NCBI RefSeq assembly: GCF_004343505.1
Contig: NZ_SLXU01000002.1
Coordinates: 124,001-188,000 of the forward strand
Direction of reading: 5' to 3'
DNA length: 64,000 nucleotides
From: Rhodovulum bhavnagarense
GTDB taxonomy: Bacteria > Pseudomonadota > Alphaproteobacteria > Rhodobacterales > Rhodobacteraceae
Positions 61,770 through 64,000 of the stretch are shown in pieces. Below the pieces are notes generated by a model, which worked only from the letters and a program-made list of their open reading frames with translations, searched no databases and was not told the origin of the DNA. Made by a program: the position numbers and the translations under genes. The stretch's first letter is position 1. Every line of letters begins with the position of its first letter.

Positions 61770-62912
61770 ATGCCCCGTTCCGTTTGGGTCTTCGCTGCCC
61801 TCTTGGGCCTTTCACTCGCCCTGCTTGTTCCGCCTGCGCAGGCCCAGCAGGGTGGTGGGCCCGACCGTCCGCCACAGTCCGTGACCGTGGTTACGCTTGA
61901 CGCGCAGGACGTGACGCTGACCGCCACCTTGCCCGGTCGCGTCGTCGCCTCTGGCGTCGCAGAGGTTCGCCCCCAGGTCGCCGGCATCATCAAGGAACGT
62001 CTGTTCGAGGAAGGGGCTGAGGTTGCCCTGGGGGATGCGCTTTACCGGATAGACGCGGCCACCTACGAAGCCGGGGTTGCCGCCGCGCGCGCCGCCGTTG
62101 CACAGGCACAGGCCACGCTGAACGCCGCCCGCAAAGAGGCCGATCGGTTACAAACGCTGATGGATCGCAACGTGACCAGCCAGCAGGCGCTGGATGACGC
62201 GCTGGCCGCGCGCGAGGCGGCCGCCGCGGGGGTGCAGGTTGCCCAGGCGGGTCTTTTGGCCGCCGAGATCGACCTTGATCGCACAACGGTCAGGGCGCCG
62301 CTATCGGGCCGCGTAGGCCGGTCGCTGACCACGCGCGGCGCGCTTGTGACCGCGGGCCAGGCCGAGCCATTGGCGGTGATACGCACGCTGGACCCGGTCT
62401 ATGTGGACGTGACCATGTCGGCGGCGGAACTGGTAAGTTGGCGGCGCGGGCATATGGACGCCCAGTTGGGCGATGCCGACCGTAGCGTAACGTTGCGCCT
62501 GCCTGATCGCGGTGGGTACGACCATACCGGCCTGTTGACCGCAGCCGAACCCCAGGTCGATCCGCTGACCGGGGTGGTGGTACTGCGCATGACCTTTCCC
62601 AATCCCGACAAGTTCCTTTTGCCGGGGATGTATGTTCAGGTCGAACTGCCTCAGGGCGTGGCCGAGAACGTGATCCTGGCCCCGCAATCGGCGGTTAGCC
62701 GCGACCGGCGCGGGCGGCCCACGGCGATGGTGGTTACGCCCCAGAACACGGTCGAGATGCGCGTGCTGGATGTCATCCGCGATCTCGGTAACGATTGGAT
62801 CGTGCGTTCCGGCCTGGCCGATGGCGACCGGCTGATCGTCGAGGGGCTGCAAAAAGTCGCCCCCGGCGCCACGGTCGCCCCGCGGGAACGCGGCGCCGAG
62901 CCGCAAAACTAA
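61770..62912 (+). CDS. RND efflux periplasmic adaptor (AcrA/MexA-like)
   Basis: Membrane fusion protein of 380 residues. The signal peptide (VFAALLGLSLALLVPPAQAQ) cleaves near residue 26. It has the barrel-sandwich start SGVAEVRPQVAGIIKERLFE, an alpha-hairpin with coiled-coil helices (about residues 95-165), the lipoyl return RTTVRAPLSGRVGRSLTTRG, then beta-barrel and membrane-proximal domains. No lipobox Cys is visible. CAGGAG precedes the ATG. The pump gene follows after 18 bases; no TolC-type gene is in the window. Confidence 0.94.
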   Translation: MPRSVWVFAALLGLSLALLVPPAQAQQGGGPDRPPQSVTVVTLDAQDVTLTATLPGRVVASGVAEVRPQVAGIIKERLFEEGAEVALGDALYRIDAATYEAGVAAARAAVAQAQATLNAARKEADRLQTLMDRNVTSQQALDDALAAREAAAAGVQVAQAGLLAAEIDLDRTTVRAPLSGRVGRSLTTRGALVTAGQAEPLAVIRTLDPVYVDVTMSAAELVSWRRGHMDAQLGDADRSVTLRLPDRGGYDHTGLLTAAEPQVDPLTGVVVLRMTFPNPDKFLLPGMYVQVELPQGVAENVILAPQSAVSRDRRGRPTAMVVTPQNTVEMRVLDVIRDLGNDWIVRSGLADGDRLIVEGLQKVAPGATVAPRERGAEPQN

Positions 62913-62930
62913 CCACCCGGAGCACCCGCC

Positions 62931-64000
62931 ATGGCCCGTTTCTTCATAGACCGTCCGGTTTTCGCTTGGGTGATCTCTATCCTGATCATGGGCGTGGGAT
63001 TGTTGTCCATCTTTACCCTGCCGGTGGCCCAATATCCCGAGATCGCGCCGCCCTCTGTCAGCGTGACCGCCAGCTATCCCGGTGCCTCGGCCGAGACAGT
63101 GGCCAATACCGTGACCCAGGTCATCGAACAGCAGATGACTGGCCTGGACGGGATGCGTTATATCTCGTCCTCGTCCACCTCGTCGGGGCGGGCACAGATC
63201 ACGCTGACTTTCGAGACCGGGACCGATCCCGATATCGCGCAGGTCCAGGTGCAGAACAAGCTGGCGCAGGCAACGCCACTTTTGCCCGAAACGGTACAGC
63301 GGCAGGGCGTGAGCGTGCGCAAGTCCTCTGCCGGGTTCCTGATGGTGATCGCGCTGATCTCGCGCGACGGCGCGCTGGAACAGGTGGACCTGTCCGACTA
63401 CATGGTCTCGAACCTGGTGGACGAGTTCAGCCGGATCGAGGGCGTCGGCGAGGTCCAGGTTTTCGGCGCGCAATATGCGATGCGCATCTGGCTTGATCCT
63501 GCGAAACTGGCCGCGTTCGAGTTGACGCCCTCGGATGTCGTGGCCGCGGTATCGGCCGAGAACGCGCAGATTTCCGCGGGCTCCTTCGGGGCGCTGCCTG
63601 CCCCCGATGGGCAGATGCTGAATGCTACGATCACGGCGCAATCGCTGCTTTCCACGCCGGAGGATTTCGAACAGATCGTGCTGCGGGCCGAAACCGATGG
63701 CGGGCTTGTCCTCTTGAAGGATGTCGCCCGCGTCGAGATCGGGGCCGAGAACTATTCCACCATAGCGCGGTTCAACCGCGACCCTGCCGCGGGCATGGCG
63801 ATCCGTCTGGCGCCGGGGGCCAATGCGCTGGATACGGCCACCCTGGTCAAGGAACGGTTGGAGGAAGTTTCCGCCTTCTTCCCCGAAAACGTCGATTACG
63901 TCATTCCCTACGACACCACCCCCTTCGTGGAAATCTCGATCAAGGAGGTGGTCAAGACCCTGTTCGAGGCGATCCTTCTGGTGTTCCTGGTGATGCTGCT
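62931..64000 (+). CDS. RND multidrug efflux permease, N-terminal part (runs off the right edge)
   Basis: Proton-driven pump of the HAE1 type (AcrB/MexB-like). About 356 residues are visible of roughly 1040. The start is [20 protein letters not shown], the standard HAE1 N-terminus. It is followed by [40 protein letters not shown] and the porter-domain region [20 protein letters not shown]. The next membrane segment begins at the window edge ([17 protein letters not shown]). It is co-transcribed with the adaptor 18 bp upstream and presumably controlled by the divergent TetR protein. Confidence 0.95.
   Translation, partial: MARFFIDRPVFAWVISILIMGVGLLSIFTLPVAQYPEIAPPSVSVTASYPGASAETVANTVTQVIEQQMTGLDGMRYISSSSTSSGRAQITLTFETGTDPDIAQVQVQNKLAQATPLLPETVQRQGVSVRKSSAGFLMVIALISRDGALEQVDLSDYMVSNLVDEFSRIEGVGEVQVFGAQYAMRIWLDPAKLAAFELTPSDVVAAVSAENAQISAGSFGALPAPDGQMLNATITAQSLLSTPEDFEQIVLRAETDGGLVLLKDVARVEIGAENYSTIARFNRDPAAGMAIRLAPGANALDTATLVKERLEEVSAFFPENVDYVIPYDTTPFVEISIKEVVKTLFEAILLVFLVML

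Overview
The window is typical chromosomal DNA of a high-GC alphaproteobacterium, most likely a member of the Rhodobacteraceae (Roseobacter/Rhodobacter group). The pointers are the protein sequences themselves, the Lrp-Ald pair, the BKACE and TRAP genes, a NADH-dehydrogenase-like protein of the Rhodobacterales SelD-fusion type, and a recurring intergenic element of the form CTTCTTCTTGGnnnAAATACCC. I found no rRNA, tRNA, CRISPR array, phage or insertion sequence by eye. Both ends cut through genes: topA at the left and an RND efflux permease at the right.

Layout. 1-4133 (minus strand): topA (partial), dprA, tldD. 4134-4478: gene-free gap with a perfect FNR box, where related genomes usually carry a cytochrome aa3 oxidase cluster. 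4479-7713: thrC, M16 peptidase and GNAT acetyltransferase, translationally coupled. 7859-10164: secreted MBL-fold protein and a GlcD-type FAD dehydrogenase. 10275-13167: apt, hemE and divergent hemC. 13358-16516 (minus): tesA-like esterase, short MgtE and a second GlcD-type dehydrogenase. 16515-19729: ybbA/ybbP-type ABC transporter. 19883-22399: ugd and mnmH. 22384-28268 (minus): LolD-like ATPase, FtsX permease, AttH-like secreted protein, FMN-binding protein, then an FAD oxidoreductase that equals the N-terminal half of the SelD fusion but has no SelD domain. 28353-29101: two small unknown proteins. 29344-32560: class II aldolase and Lrp regulator, divergent alanine dehydrogenase, and a GST. 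32618-40658 (minus): GMC oxidoreductase, phosphoribosyltransferase, pheT, a small protein and uvrB. 40908-41336: SlyD-like FKBP.

41552-48875 is the most interesting stretch. Seven overlapping genes (haloacid-dehalogenase-like HAD, alpha/beta hydrolase, PLP dehydratase, EEP phosphatase/nuclease, enol-lactonase-like hydrolase, a second esterase-like hydrolase, BKACE) are followed by an MFS exporter. It looks like a complete but unassigned catabolic operon. A TRAP transporter (48891-51785) converges on it.

52058-54942 makes GDP-mannose (phosphomannomutase and mannose-1-phosphate guanylyltransferase). 55014-58387 holds a HAD phosphatase and the Tex RNA-binding protein. 58463-60812 pairs a SulP anion transporter with a tandem universal stress protein. 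60978-64000 is a TetR-controlled RND multidrug efflux operon with a clear palindromic operator.

All product calls come from reading the translated sequences and motifs. No database search was run.
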